Shown piece by piece: positions 13,638-25,612 of a stretch of 64,000 bases of DNA; position 1 is the stretch's first letter, and the number at the start of each line of letters is the position of its first letter. Origin of the DNA: Tetranychus cinnabarinus (lineage: Eukaryota > Arthropoda > Arachnida > Trombidiformes > Tetranychidae). Below the pieces are notes generated by a model, which did not search any database, was not told the origin of the DNA, and was given only the letters and a program-made list of their open reading frames with translations. The position numbers and the translations under genes were made by a program. The DNA lies in assembly GCA_022266195.1 (NCBI GenBank), contig WHVY01000003.1, positions 11,594,001 through 11,658,000 on the forward strand, given 5' to 3'.

Positions 13638-15785
13638 ATGGACATTGATATTCCTGATTATTCATTGATGATTGCCAAATTTTTTGATGAAATCAACGTG
13701 TCTGACTCAACACAAATCAAGTTTTATGAGCTTATAAGGAAGATTGGCCGTGAAAAAGTTTTCCTTCCGTCATTTGCTAATTTTCATAAAAAAGTCAACA
13801 ATTTAAACAACATACGAGTTAAAAAATTTATCCATTGTGGAGTTTGCAATGTTTACCATTCAGAAAAGAAAGACTGTAATTGTGTTGAAAATCAACTAGG
13901 TGATTTACGTGTGTTCAATCTTGAAGACACGCTGAAGCTTTTTTTGCGAAATAATCAGGAATATTTCAACTCATCTACTTTGACATGTGACACTAGTCAT
14001 GGCCATTTCATGGGATCCGAACTTTACCAGTCGTTATGGGAAGACACCAAAGACAGAGATGTAGTTCGACTCACTCTTATTTTTAATATCGATGATGCAT
14101 CATTTGTCAAGTCAAGTAAAACAACTTCGACCCCAATTTCATTTATTATATCGGAACTACCTGAGAATCGGCGTTATTGCAAGGAAAATGTATTCTTGTC
14201 AGCTCTATGGTGGGGACATAATAAGGCAAAATATGGAGACATTTGGAAAATTGCTGTTGAAGAAGAACTGAATACACTGAAAGATGCAGGCTTCATTATT
14301 GAGCTGAATGAGACTAACTCAACATGTCTTGTTAGATCTGGAGTTATAGTTACTGATTCAGTGGCTAAGCCAAAAATCATGAACATAATACAATTCAATG
14401 GTGCATATGGTTGCCCATATTGTCAGCATCCAGGGCAATCCATGAGAACTCTGAAAGGAGGTTCAACTATGTGTTATCCATTCAATGGAAATGATTATCA
14501 AAGAAAAGATCATTCATTCTACATAAGTGCTGGAATCATAGCGCAAACAAGCCATGGTACTCATATGGGCATAAAAGGTCCATGTTACTTGACATCTTCG
14601 ATGAAATTTCCAGACTCTTTCCCGATCGATTACATGCACTGTGTACTTGAAGGAGTTTTTAAAACACTCATTTCACAGAAACCATTCAATTTTCGTAGTA
14701 CGACCGAAAGGATTGATGGTATCGGTCGTCAAGTTTCACTGCCACATGAATTTTCAAGACGTTTCAGAAAGATAAGTGAAATAACCTACTGGAAAGCAAG
14801 CGAATGCCGAACTTTCCTCTTCTATTTAACACCGCTTCTTCGAGGATGCATTGACAGTGATAGCTTTTATCTTATAATTAGCTTAACAGTTGCACTAAGG
14901 TCATTGGTGAAAATGAACATATGTGGCCATGACATTTCCATAGCAGAATCTTTACTAAAAATCTTCATCTCTGCATACCAAGAAATTTATGGCGAAGACT
15001 CAATGAGGTTCAATATACATTTGCTGAGCCATTTACCATCACAAGTCAAGAAAATGGGCTCTCTAAGCAATGTTTCTAGTTTTGTATTCGAAGACAATAT
15101 TTTCAAGATAAAAAAGACAATCCATGGAAATAGAGGTCAAAATTCGCAGATGACTAATCGCTATCTAAGATCTAAATATTTTTTGAGCCATGATGTTACC
15201 ATGAACTTGCCATCACAATATGATAAGAGTTTACAATTAACTCAACATATTATTGGTAAAAGGTGCAAAAACATTGAAATTGAAGTTAATGTTATGCGTT
15301 TGTTACGGCCGAGATTCGGAAACATAGATAAAAACATAATAGAAATTTACACTAGATGTAAAAAAGGTCATATTACATATCATTCAACAAAATACTCTTA
15401 TAAAAAATCTTCAACCAGTTATCACTTCTACCATCTTGATAGGAACACACAGGAGAAAAAGTATGGTAGAATTGAGTATTTCATGTTCATTCCATCAAGA
15501 TGGATCAACTGTGGCCATGATAAGATATTCGCAGTTTATCGAGAGTTTTCCAATTTTAGCAAACAATCGCTTTTCACTAATATTGAGAAGCTAAAATCGT
15601 CAAAATTGAAAGATGTTCCAAGCATAGTTAAAAATTCTCAAATATTCCATAAAATTAAGCTCAATCAAAAAACTAATATCATAGAATTGAATGAGATACA
15701 AGGCAAGGCCATTGTTACGATAGATTCAATCAGATCAGGGTCATATTATGCTACTGCTATTGATACTTCATTTGAACACGATTAA
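13638..15785 (+). CDS. tnp2-like transposase, 715 aa from this ATG
   Basis: Catalyses cut-and-paste movement of the element (family inference). Visible features: a Cys/His cluster at residues 66-82 (HCGVC..CNC); a first acidic site in LTLIFNIDDASF (D152/D153); a second in SGVIVTDSVAKP (D240) followed by GAYGCPYCQHPG, with Cys at 259 and 262; and FPIDYMHCVLEGV (D331, H334), equivalent to the D-x-MH motif of tnp2 proteins. No introns. The frame is open upstream to about 13481 without a Met, while a second frame starts at ATG 13463, reads 34 residues (MFRLRHHSRPIS..) and stops at 13565-13567. The two together look like one N-terminus broken by a single-base loss near 13556-13564. Translation from 13638 would omit the acidic leader but keep all visible motifs. 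Confidence 0.85.
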   Translation: MDIDIPDYSLMIAKFFDEINVSDSTQIKFYELIRKIGREKVFLPSFANFHKKVNNLNNIRVKKFIHCGVCNVYHSEKKDCNCVENQLGDLRVFNLEDTLKLFLRNNQEYFNSSTLTCDTSHGHFMGSELYQSLWEDTKDRDVVRLTLIFNIDDASFVKSSKTTSTPISFIISELPENRRYCKENVFLSALWWGHNKAKYGDIWKIAVEEELNTLKDAGFIIELNETNSTCLVRSGVIVTDSVAKPKIMNIIQFNGAYGCPYCQHPGQSMRTLKGGSTMCYPFNGNDYQRKDHSFYISAGIIAQTSHGTHMGIKGPCYLTSSMKFPDSFPIDYMHCVLEGVFKTLISQKPFNFRSTTERIDGIGRQVSLPHEFSRRFRKISEITYWKASECRTFLFYLTPLLRGCIDSDSFYLIISLTVALRSLVKMNICGHDISIAESLLKIFISAYQEIYGEDSMRFNIHLLSHLPSQVKKMGSLSNVSSFVFEDNIFKIKKTIHGNRGQNSQMTNRYLRSKYFLSHDVTMNLPSQYDKSLQLTQHIIGKRCKNIEIEVNVMRLLRPRFGNIDKNIIEIYTRCKKGHITYHSTKYSYKKSSTSYHFYHLDRNTQEKKYGRIEYFMFIPSRWINCGHDKIFAVYREFSNFSKQSLFTNIEKLKSSKLKDVPSIVKNSQIFHKIKLNQKTNIIELNEIQGKAIVTIDSIRSGSYYATAIDTSFEHD

Positions 15786-16126
15786 ATTGGTATGATCACA
15801 ACCTGCTCTTGCTCGTTTAAAAACCCATTATGATCTGATCAACGTATCTTCTATTCCTTGATTGCTGACAAGAAAAAAACAAATGTCTTATCTATAACCT
15901 GAAATCAGGAATGTACTAATTATGGCCATGTTATACGCCGAGTTTTGTCATTGATATTAAAACTATATTGGTTCCATGCAATTTCCATGGTGGTAATGCA
16001 TTGACTTCATATTAATTTTTATTTCTAATATCCACATTGATATATTGAAATGCTCAAAACAAGGCCTTTATAAGGCATAATATTATCAAATTCATAATAT
16101 TTAGTTGGTAAATCCATGACTTTAAA

Positions 16127-16165
16127 CTGTCCATGACAAGTACATTAGTTAATTTTCAACCCGGG
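16127..16165 (-). repeat. Right terminal inverted repeat of the transposon
   Basis: Read on the - strand it begins CCCGGGTTGAAAATT and ends CATGGACAG, mirroring 9910-9947. The base pair following the CCCGGG on the + strand is TT, as is the one preceding the left end, so a 2-bp TT target-site duplication is possible but cannot be proven from one insertion. Confidence 0.75.
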
Positions 16166-18491
16166 TTCTCCGTGTAAACATTGCCAGTCTTTCTGAATGC
16201 AAAGTTCATTTACTCGATTAGATACTGTAACATGAAATTGAAAAGTTTTTCTTCGCTATCTGGCATAATTCTGAATGCTAAATCAGACACAAAAAGTGTG
16301 CAAAATCTGAACTTACCCCTGAACTCTAAGTACTAATCAAATTTGCACACGAATTTAGTCGACTTCGAAACTAACATTTGAGTTGCAATCTTTCAAACTG
16401 TTAAATTTTGCATTTCCAGAGCAATTCAGTTTAACCTTGAAATATAATTACTATTCAATCAAGTGGATGAACCGTTTGAACCATTTTTGGATCAATATTT
16501 CGTTTAAAGTTTAAGAAAACTACATTTTTTGTTTCAAACGAAACGAAAATAAAGTTTACAGAAAAAATGAAAATATTGAGTTGATGAGAAAAAAGCAGGC
16601 AAAACTTTTGCTCGTATTTGTTTATCGAGTAAAAATAACTTTGAAACGAAAGTAAAGGTAAGGTAAGAGAAGGTAAAAAAAGTAATTTTTCTGGTTGATG
16701 CTGTTGTCTTTGAATACAAATGCAAACAAATAAAGGAAATAAATAGCGACAAAATTATTCCAATTGAATCTGAAAAACTACATTTTCCCTTACATTAAAA
16801 TGGAATGATTGTCTATTCAGTTTGACTCTTCACTCAAATGTTTCATCATTTTGTTAACCTTTTTTTTCTCTCTCTCTCTTCATTTCTCAGTTTCGAGTTG
16901 CAACTCAACTTGTAATGGATGAAACAAAATTCTGGTTCATTATGGTTCTTGTTTCATCCTGTGTGTTCACCTTTTTTTTACTACTTTTCAGCTTTTCCCT
17001 TTTGTTGCTTCTCAACATGAGCAATAATTTTTTCACTTCCCTCTTCTGTGCTCTTCACTCACTCCCTGTTTACCTCTTCATTGTTGTACTCTTGACATGG
17101 TAAAGTACATCATAACAGTGATAAACATTGAACCGGAAATTCCTGTGAGATTAAGCTTCTCTTCTTCCTCTTCCTTTCCCACCATAACTTCTTGTAAAGC
17201 ATCACTTTTGTTTCGTTTTTTTTTGCACTTTTTTGCATTCGTTTCAATCCATATTTTTTTCACTCTGAAAAGCTCTGAAGCTCATCTGAAAATTTGTAAA
17301 CTTGAAATTGATTGCTTCTATTGTTGCTTAGAACGGATAATTTATTGCAGCTCGGTAGAGTGTAAGATCACAAAACTCGAACTTTCTTTAGAAAACTTTC
17401 AAGTTCGAAAAGAGTTTCCAGGACCTTTTCTAGTATCGCATCTTTGCAAAACTCAGAAAAGTGAAATTTTCAGAACTTGCTTTCCTTTACTTTTTTCATC
17501 TTCAAATCTTGATTTTCAATAACGAGTTTAAATTGCATCAAGTTTCGTTCAATTATAAAATGAATTTAAAATTGTTTCTTTTGAATGATGATGAATGAAG
17601 AAATCGAACTCTTTTTTGTTGAAAAGAAACTCTGAGTTGATTTCAATTTTGGCTGAAAATTGTTTTCATGAATAAATGTTGATTGAATTATGTGTTCAAA
17701 GGATGAATCGAAGGAAAAGGTTAATTCATCTGTTGATGAGGATTAAATGATGGATCAACATTGAACAGATTTACTTTTGTCGCAAGAGAATAAACAATCA
17801 TGAAAGAAATTTTTATTGACAAAAGATTTTACCTTCTTTTCTTCTTCTTCTGTTTATCTAATTCTTCTATTCATCATTCCCCATCAACATTATCATCATC
17901 TTTCTCTTCTTTTTGCTTCTCTCTCTCTTCAATGTTGATTGATTTTATGTTCAAGTGTAGGAATAGTGAAAGATTAGAATTGGTAAAAACTCGATTGAAT
18001 GAAAGAGCAAGAAAAAAAGAAGTACTAGACTGAATAAGAATTCATTTGCATGTTGATCAAGAGATAGATTAAACTGAAAAGAGAAATGATAAACTAGAAA
18101 ATAATATTCTATCAACAGATTCAAAATGATGATGATGGAGGTGAGGATGAGGATGAGAAGGAAAGAAGTTTATTTAGTTTACTCCAAGTTACATCATCTA
18201 AATCATGCTCGTCTTATGCAACGTTAGCGTCAGCTTAAACTCATTTTACTCAACTAACCTCATCTTTTTTGCATTCCCAGAGCAAACTCAAGTAAACAGT
18301 TGAAAAGTCAGATAAACAAACAAGACGAAACCAAAATCTCCAAGGCCAAACTAAATTAAACCAAAGAACATGTAACTGAATCTTAATAATCTCCCTCAAG
18401 GTTTTTATCAACAACATCATGATTCACATTGTCTTCATCCTATTTCTATTTTCTATTCAAAGCAATATTTACTCAAAATCAATTTTTCAAG
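16166..18491. other. Non-coding stretch after the transposon
   Basis: AT-rich with TTC/CTT-rich tracts (near 16860-17060, 17150-17260 and 17830-17930). The open frames here are Phe/Ser/Leu low-complexity products of these tracts. No gene is supported. It could be the intron preceding the candidate exon at 18492. Confidence 0.45.
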
Positions 18492-18629
18492 CTCAAAGTT
18501 TCAAGCAATCAACCAAATGGCGATGATCCTGATCCATTATCTGATGCTGGCGCAGATGATGAATCTGAAGGTACTGCTGATCTTGCTAATGATCTGAACT
18601 CCGCTTCTAGTCCACCTAACGCAGTCTAG
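18492..18629 (+). CDS. Candidate acidic terminal exon, gene unknown
   Basis: An open frame ends at TAG 18627-18629 and reads an acidic, Asp/Asn/Ser/Pro-rich tail (SNQPNGDDPDPLSDAGADDE, then ..ADLANDLNSASSPPNAV). Codon-level composition is protein-like (GC-richer, many GCT/GAT codons) and differs sharply from its flanks. A possible acceptor is TTTTTCAAG just before 18492 (phase 0), or CTCAAAG ending at 18498 (phase 1). No initiation codon belongs to it, so it would be the last exon of a + strand gene whose other exons lie upstream. I do not recognise the protein; such tails are common in nuclear regulators. Confidence 0.35.
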   Translation, partial: LKVSSNQPNGDDPDPLSDAGADDESEGTADLANDLNSASSPPNAV

Positions 18630-21600
18630 ACTTGTCGACTGTTTGTATGCTATTTTTGAAGAGAAATCTTATCTTGATTAACTAATAGGTGATAGTAGTC
18701 GATAGCAATCTATTATTGCAGATCCAAAGGAAAGCCATGAATAGCTTTTACAAAATGACTCTGTCGACCATTACAAACTCTAAGCATTTAGGAAAAGTCA
18801 TTCACTTACTAATTGACTTTGATATCTATTAACTTGCATCAAGTTTATGAGTTGGACCAGCAACCTTTATGATTAATATTAAGCACATGACTGAATAGTC
18901 TCAATGTTTATCTGCATCAAATCAATTTTAGTCATTGCAAGGCAACAAATTTCTTATCTTATCAGTTTCTTGTTGCAATAATAATGCAAAATGATCATTA
19001 GTTGAACAAGAGTTGAAACTTGTAATAGTTCAAACCACAAAACTTGGTTCATTGTGATAAATGAGATATAGGATTAAATTTTCTTAGCAAATCATTCATG
19101 ATACAAAAGTTCAACTTCCAGACGAAAAGTTTCAGCACGCAAAAACAGCTAGTTTAGCAAAACCCGCATAAAGACGGGATCGGCCAAAGTTTAAACTTAA
19201 AGTTAGAAAATCTATCGAATCGAACTTTAACCCAACCTTTGTAACTCAATTGAGTGAGTGATTAAAAACAGCATCAACAGCTCTTTCTTTTCTCAAATAC
19301 ATGAGTTTCTTCTGATCACAGTTCTGACTGAGCATTCAACACATGCAATTGTTACAAAAATAGTGAACAATTATATGTTAACTCAACAGTTTCCACCAAA
19401 TTAGACTAATGATTTAACCAATTTAAATGAAACTAAAGCTATTCTTGTTGCATCAAAACTAAATCATTCATTATTCAGTACATTAACTTTTTGTAAAATA
19501 AAACATTCAATTGAATCAAAATTTTTCGCTCATCAAACAAGTTTCCATCGACATTTACATGACAATTGTGAGAAGCAAGAAAAGCAAATATTGATGATCA
19601 AACATTATTGAACTCAAATTGATTCTCCATCAACCTTTCAGAAGTTGAATTATTTTATTATCTTCGCGGTTAAACATCAGTGTAACCAAATGTATTGATA
19701 AAATGAACAAGAAACTAATCCATGAACTGAACAAAAGTCTTTACAAGTAACATTGGAAAGCAAACAGCACTTGTTAGTGCTATTATCAGTCATTATATTT
19801 ACACTGGTCAAGCAACTACACATTGATCATGTTTACAATCATATTCATTGTACTCGAATGGATAACTGATTGAAGTTGCCTGCAAGGTTTCATGTCGATG
19901 CAAAGTCAACAATAGTTCATTAAAGTACAGATTTTGTCGAAACAGAAAATTTGAAAGTCGAATATTGAAATCGAAAAGACAAATAAGACCAAGCTCAACA
20001 GTTAAGGAAAGATTGACATTAATATTGTATCAAGACTATTCAGTTTGATGAGACATTTTCGTGTTTATGGAAAGCAAAGTTTTGATGATAAAATTGATTA
20101 TCAGGTAAACTAGTGAACCACTGAAAAGTTATCCTTATCATGAAACATTGATGAAGGTGAACGTGATCAATTAACCAGTGTTGGAGTAAACAAGGGAAAC
20201 AGTCAATTGATTGCTTCTTTTACATTCAACATTCAAGCTTATCATTAAATTAATCTTTCCATTGGCACATTTGGATTAACATTGATTAGTTGAACAAGAA
20301 AAGATGAACATTTTTGGACAGTTGATTCGGTGATCACATTATCGATATAGATTAGCATGAAGGAAGCCAGAATCTGGTAAATTCATTTCATGCCAAATTT
20401 TACTTTTACCTTTCTTTCTATTCTGAAATTAACTGCAAGTCAATATGATAAATATTATTATAATTCAGTGATTAACATGATTATTCAATATTAAACATTA
20501 CCATTGACCTTTACGAGTTGAACAAAAACTGTTGGCATCATTAAGAGTAGCCCATGATTATGGCATTGAATATTAATAAATCTATTAATATCAAGGGCTA
20601 AACACTGGCAAACATTTTCAGTTCCATTAACATAATCATGTAATATTAATCAAAAAAAAGGTCCAATAATGGATCAGTTCATGTTGACCATTTGCCGACC
20701 ATTTAGGTGAACCTTTGGCTCGGATCGTAAAACAATTGCCAAGCTTACCGAATCAAGCAAGTGTCACTTGGTTGCAATATTGAACAGATTAACTAGTAAT
20801 CATGATTAATCTAAAAGGTTAATGTCTACTAATCAACTTGACCAATTGCGAGTAAATTAAATTTTTACATTTTCCTTTTTCTTGCAACGTTTTGCTTCCT
20901 TCAGAGTTTCGTCTTTTCTCGTCAAAACCTTTCACTTTTACCTCCAATTGTCTCGAGATTAGACTTGTGATTATAATTGTGGTTAACAGAAACAAGAGTG
21001 TTAACAACACTTTTCCAGTTTTCCTTGCAAAATGAGTCCCAAGTTGTATTTTTATAATTCATTTCAGGTTTACCTTTGAACGTGAAAAAGCAAACAGCAA
21101 ATTAACAATTGAATTGAACTTTTTTTGTTTTTACTTTTTTCCTCTTCTTCACAAATCTTTTTACCTCATTTTGTTTCCTTTTATAGCCTCAATTCAATCG
21201 GGCAAATTGTTCAATTTAAATTGTTAATTGACTTTACCTTGTTGACACTTTTTCAAATGGGAAATGGTTTGTACAACAAAAGTGATTGAATGTAATAAAT
21301 GGGAAACACGCAATGAAGAAACATTATTTTAATAGAAGAAAAAATAGATTTTCATTTTTCTCTTTTTTTCCAACTTCTCATTTTGTGTACACTTTTCAAA
21401 CCTCTGTTGAATGGTTAGTGTTGTGACAATTTGCAGATTTGCTTTGGGTAAATGCAGTTAAATGGTGTTAATCCAATCAGCCAAATGCTGATCCAAGCAA
21501 CATCAAAAGTCGACTTGAATGTTGACTTGGTTTCTTGTCCAATTTCATCTTTTCGTTTGTCATTTGCACTTATCTTTTTCTCGACATTTTTTGCCTTTAC

Positions 21601-24600
21601 TGTTCAATATTTCCAGGATCATCATCATGCTATTTTACTTTGACTTTGCTTTTTTCCCTCTTTTTTTTCTTCCACTTTTTGTAAGGCAAATAAAGTTCAG
21701 AATTGGGTTCAATTAACAATGAAAATGTATATACAAACTGTTTTGCAAAGCTCAGCATGTCTTGATGTCAACAATAGTAATACATGAAACTGGAAATCAT
21801 TACAAATCAGCAATAAAATTGATTAAGCAAACTGAACTTGTTTCGCTTTTTTTCTTCTTCTCTTACAGTTTTCTATTCGAAACAATCAATGTTTTCAATT
21901 TTCATTCATCTCACTTGAGTATTCATAAGATAATCTGGAAGGGAAAAAAGGAGTACAAGAGCATGAAAATAGAAACAAAATTACTTTGTTGTGAGTAAAG
22001 CTGCAGGTAAAAGAGGAAACAAGATGTATTCAAATAGCATACAGATAAGAAGGTACAAAAATGAAGCGACAAAAAAATCAATATCTTGTTATAATTATGG
22101 CTAACCTTTTTTTATGTTGTGAACAAGGAAAGGCCTGAAAACTTGGATTCAGTAATCTTGACTGATCACATTGTCATTGACACCTTGATCATGGGTTTAA
22201 CGGTGAGAGAAGTAACAATGATGATTGGTATGACAAACAAGATACTCATTACCAGAGCACCCAATTGTTCATTTAAAATCACTTTGCACACTTTCCATCA
22301 TTTCTCAAGCTCACCGGTTAAGCACAAAGGTTAACTGGTTCAACTTGAGTAAAATATCTGTAAGTTGATTCTTTTGGATCCTTCATGGGTTCCTTTGCAC
22401 TAATATCGCAACAAAAAAATGAGATTCTAGTTAATGACTAATGTTGGATTTTGATGAAAACTAATCAAACGGAAAAGTTTTCTTCTCTTGTTTCGTTTTT
22501 TGTTTCGTTAATCTTCGCCTCACTCAGAATATAAGATTAGGTTTAGGCTTACAAAAAAATTCAATTCACAGTTTTGTTCCAAACCACTTCTGTGTTTCAA
22601 GGACAAGTTCATTCAAGGTCATTTTTTGGCAATCGCTCCTGATTATGTTAGAGGTCAATCTGACAGCATAATTTTTGAAGACAGAAAATCTTACTTATCA
22701 AGTTGTGAGACTCTGTGATGAACACTGCTTGAGCTATTGGCATTTGAGTTTCCAAACTTCGTTACTTGAATTTTACGTCTGTTGTTTTTGAAAAGATAAA
22801 AAATTATAAGCAATTCTTTGCAGACAAAATCCTTTCGTAATTGTTTTTCTAACGCTTCTCAAGTGCTTTTATTCATTAGTCTGTTTTTTTACTAAGAAAA
22901 TCACATTAATCATTTGCTAACTAGAAACTAAACAGATAACTGATAGCCAAGATAACCAGAAAACCGTTATCGCAATGTTCAACATCCAACAGAAATGCAG
23001 TTTTATATTGAGTTATTTTGCATTATTTTTGTGACACTCAGAACTTCAAACAGTTTGCTCATAACTGAAGTGATAAATTTCACAACTAAAGTCGATTCTA
23101 TCCTGATAAGTTATTGCTAGACTCTGGACTTTATTAATACTCTCCCTGATAATTTACTACTTTTGCGACTAAATTAGTTACTAAAAATATCTGCTTCCAA
23201 CATAATGTTTCATATAATGTTTGAACAAGCTGGGACAAATTTCAATTATCTGTAAACCTTTGAGACCAATTTATAAGATAGTAAAACAAAAATTGTCAAC
23301 AAAAGAAAGACAAGAGAAAAACAAGATCAACGTAAACATATAAAAGGTAAACTCGTAAAGAAAAAAGCATCAATGAATAGAGAAGAAGGTAAAGACTTCA
23401 GATTGAAAATAAAATCCAAAGGAAAAGTGGAACGCTCATTCAGGATCAAATTAATTTCTTGATTTTTGACTTAATGTGCCCCTTATAGTTTGACTGATTC
23501 TAAACCTAAATCTGGTTCATTAACACCTTCTTTATTATTCTTGAAGCATGTAAGTTGATCTTTTCCGTTAAGCTCTTAGGCTGTGTTTTCGATCAAAATA
23601 CCCCTGGAAATATTCTCGATAATGAGAGCTCAAAACTTGAAACACTTTACGACTTGGTTGACCTGCAATATCAAAATAATGCAATGATTAATATTATCTT
23701 TAACATTGGAGTGACATGAAATTTTTGAACACAGAAACACAAATTTAAACTCTCTGGTTATTGGCTGAAAAACCAAAACTCGACGATATTTGACATAAGT
23801 GGAAATAAAAATGCATGATAATTCTTGTTCTTGTAAACAAGGAATGAAGAAATGCTTACATTTTCATTACAACTTGTTACACTTGTCCTTTCCTCTTATG
23901 GGTTGTAACTCGTAAAGAAACATCAATGAATTTTATGACGAATGGAAAAAGAGAAAAATAAGAGAATCATTGATTATTTTCAATTTCCATGTAACTTGCA
24001 TGAAGATGAGGAAGATCATTAAGTTACATGAAAATTTTGAAATGATAAAACAAGACAAAAGACTGTTTTGTCGGAAAAGAAATGAAAAATTTATTTCTCA
24101 AAGAAAAAGAAAAAGGAATAAAAAAGAGGAAAAATCACAACAAATTACCTTTCTTATGGTAATGAATTGAAATGATTATAATAATGGCAATGATAATGTT
24201 CAATAATCATATGTTTCTCATAATAATGATGATACATAATATCTGTTAATATTACTTCAACTTTGACCGAAATTAATCTTCATTAACTTCAATTTTTTCC
24301 TTCATTTCAAGCTATTACAATTATCGATACTTGTAAGGTAAAGTTTTTGTTTGAAAAAAAAGGTTAGCATTAATCGATAAGAATGGATTTTTTCATAAGA
24401 GAAGAAAAAATTTGCGAGGCAAAATATGTTGCATGTTTACCATTAGAAATGTTACTGGGAGTTAAATGTGCAACTGTCTGAATGGTAACAATGCAACATT
24501 TTTGTAAACATTTATATTTAACATTCAGTTGAATTGTAAAAGTTGATTCAGTAATGTTTTTCAACTTTTCCAGTTTTTATTGTGATTCATAAAGTAAACT

Positions 24601-25612
24601 TTATTCTGGTTTATTGATGAATGAATAAACAAAATTTTCGGTTTGGTGTAAAAATTTCAATTCAATGTGTTAAATAAGTCTAGCTTGAGATGAGAATCTT
24701 GTTATTTTTAAATATTATCATCCAATATCTGATAGATTCAACATTATCATACATCTGAATATGATATTAACATGATATCCACTTCTAGACCAATATTTTG
24801 CGAATTTCCTTTCGCATGCAAATAAATATTATTTTGCAAAATAATGGAATGAAATTGGCATCCAACTTCTCAATAACTTTTCGAATTTCATTTTCGAAGA
24901 TTTCACCCAAATTCACCGCTAATCTTCTTTTACAATTCTTAATATACTCTCTTTTGCCACCGAAAATTCCAATCGAATCATCTTATGTTCATTGGATGTA
25001 TTAATCTCATTTTTCTTCTCTTGATTTTCGAAGAAAAATTTTCACTGAAATCTTTTTTCTTTCTCATGAATCATTTATTTTTCACGAAAATAGCGCCAAA
25101 GTTACTGATGCGATTTCGACAATTTGATTGTTACGATTGTCTTTTGAAGGTTCAGCGTTTGGTTCTTGAAATTGAACGCTTTACAACATTAATCGTATTT
25201 GTGATTCGATGCTAATAAAATGTTTTTGCGATAAATTGAATCAAAGTTCAAGTTTTGAAATTCGTGACCAACTATTGAAATCTTTTCCCAAATCCAGAAG
25301 GTTTAACATTAAGTACAACAATACTGAATGTGCACTTTTTATGGTGAAAACTTTCAAATCACAAAATAAACTGTTGATCAAAATGATTGATAAGACTGGG
25401 ATTTAATTGACTGGCAATAAATTTTCATCAAATAGAGCATCTAAAGGTTCATTTTCAGTTTTACTCGGCAAGTCGAGTAACAAATCTTGTAATTAGATTG
25501 CAAGTTTCACTTGTAGGATTTGATGGAATCAAATTTCAATCAATCGATAATTTTACCTGAAAAATGTTGCCATTGGGGTCAACGAAAGTTGAATGCAAAG
25601 TTTACTCTCTCT
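18630..25612. other. Long stretch without a supported gene
   Basis: Seven kilobases of AT-rich DNA. Open frames are short and without domain-like composition. No tRNA, tandem repeat or transposon end was recognised. On the - strand it might hold downstream exons of the secreted-protein gene at 25.6-26.1 kb, but I found none that I could defend. Confidence 0.45.

Larger units (their letters stand above)
10727..15928. repeat. Dispersed palindromic TGGCCA motif through the transposon
   Basis: TGGCCA, usually as (A/G)TGGCCAT, occurs at 10727, 11250, 11602, 12582, 12687, 12930, 13255, 14000, 14934, 15512 and 15923. In most copies a second half (CATGG or CCATG) follows 2-12 bases later. Some sites are intergenic and some lie in exons, where they are read in different frames (Met-Ala in the accessory genes, Gly-His in the transposase). 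By eye I found only about five TGGCCA in the remaining 57.7 kb. Candidate binding site for an element-encoded protein. Confidence 0.6.
9910..16165. mobile_element. Three-gene DNA transposon, tnp2/CACTA-like, with CCCGGG termini
   Basis: An element of about 6256 bp bounded by inverted repeats that both start CCCGGGTT(A/G)AAAATT and end with ATGGACAG 30-31 bases further in. Immediate flanks are TT on both sides, a possible 2-bp target duplication. Inside are a transposase on the + strand (13638-15785) and two divergently oriented, mutually paralogous genes on the - strand (12085-13303 and 10765-11842). The transposase resembles the tnp2 family of En/Spm (CACTA) elements, known for two-protein systems with a DNA-binding cofactor. 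The CCCGGG ends are not the CACTA/CACTG ends usual for that group. The palindrome TGGCCA is scattered throughout. Apart from a likely frameshift at the transposase N-terminus the genes look intact, so the copy appears young. Confidence 0.8.

Noticed and set aside
16129..16200. A longer target-site duplication around the transposon
   Set aside because: Left flank GCCTCTT and right flank TTCTCCG share only TT directly at the ends; a 3-bp TTC reading would require the left end to lack one C.
22561..22732. A + strand open frame of about 50 codons with several Cys residues
   Set aside because: No start codon or clean splice sites and only one of several frames of similar length in the region; consistent with chance.
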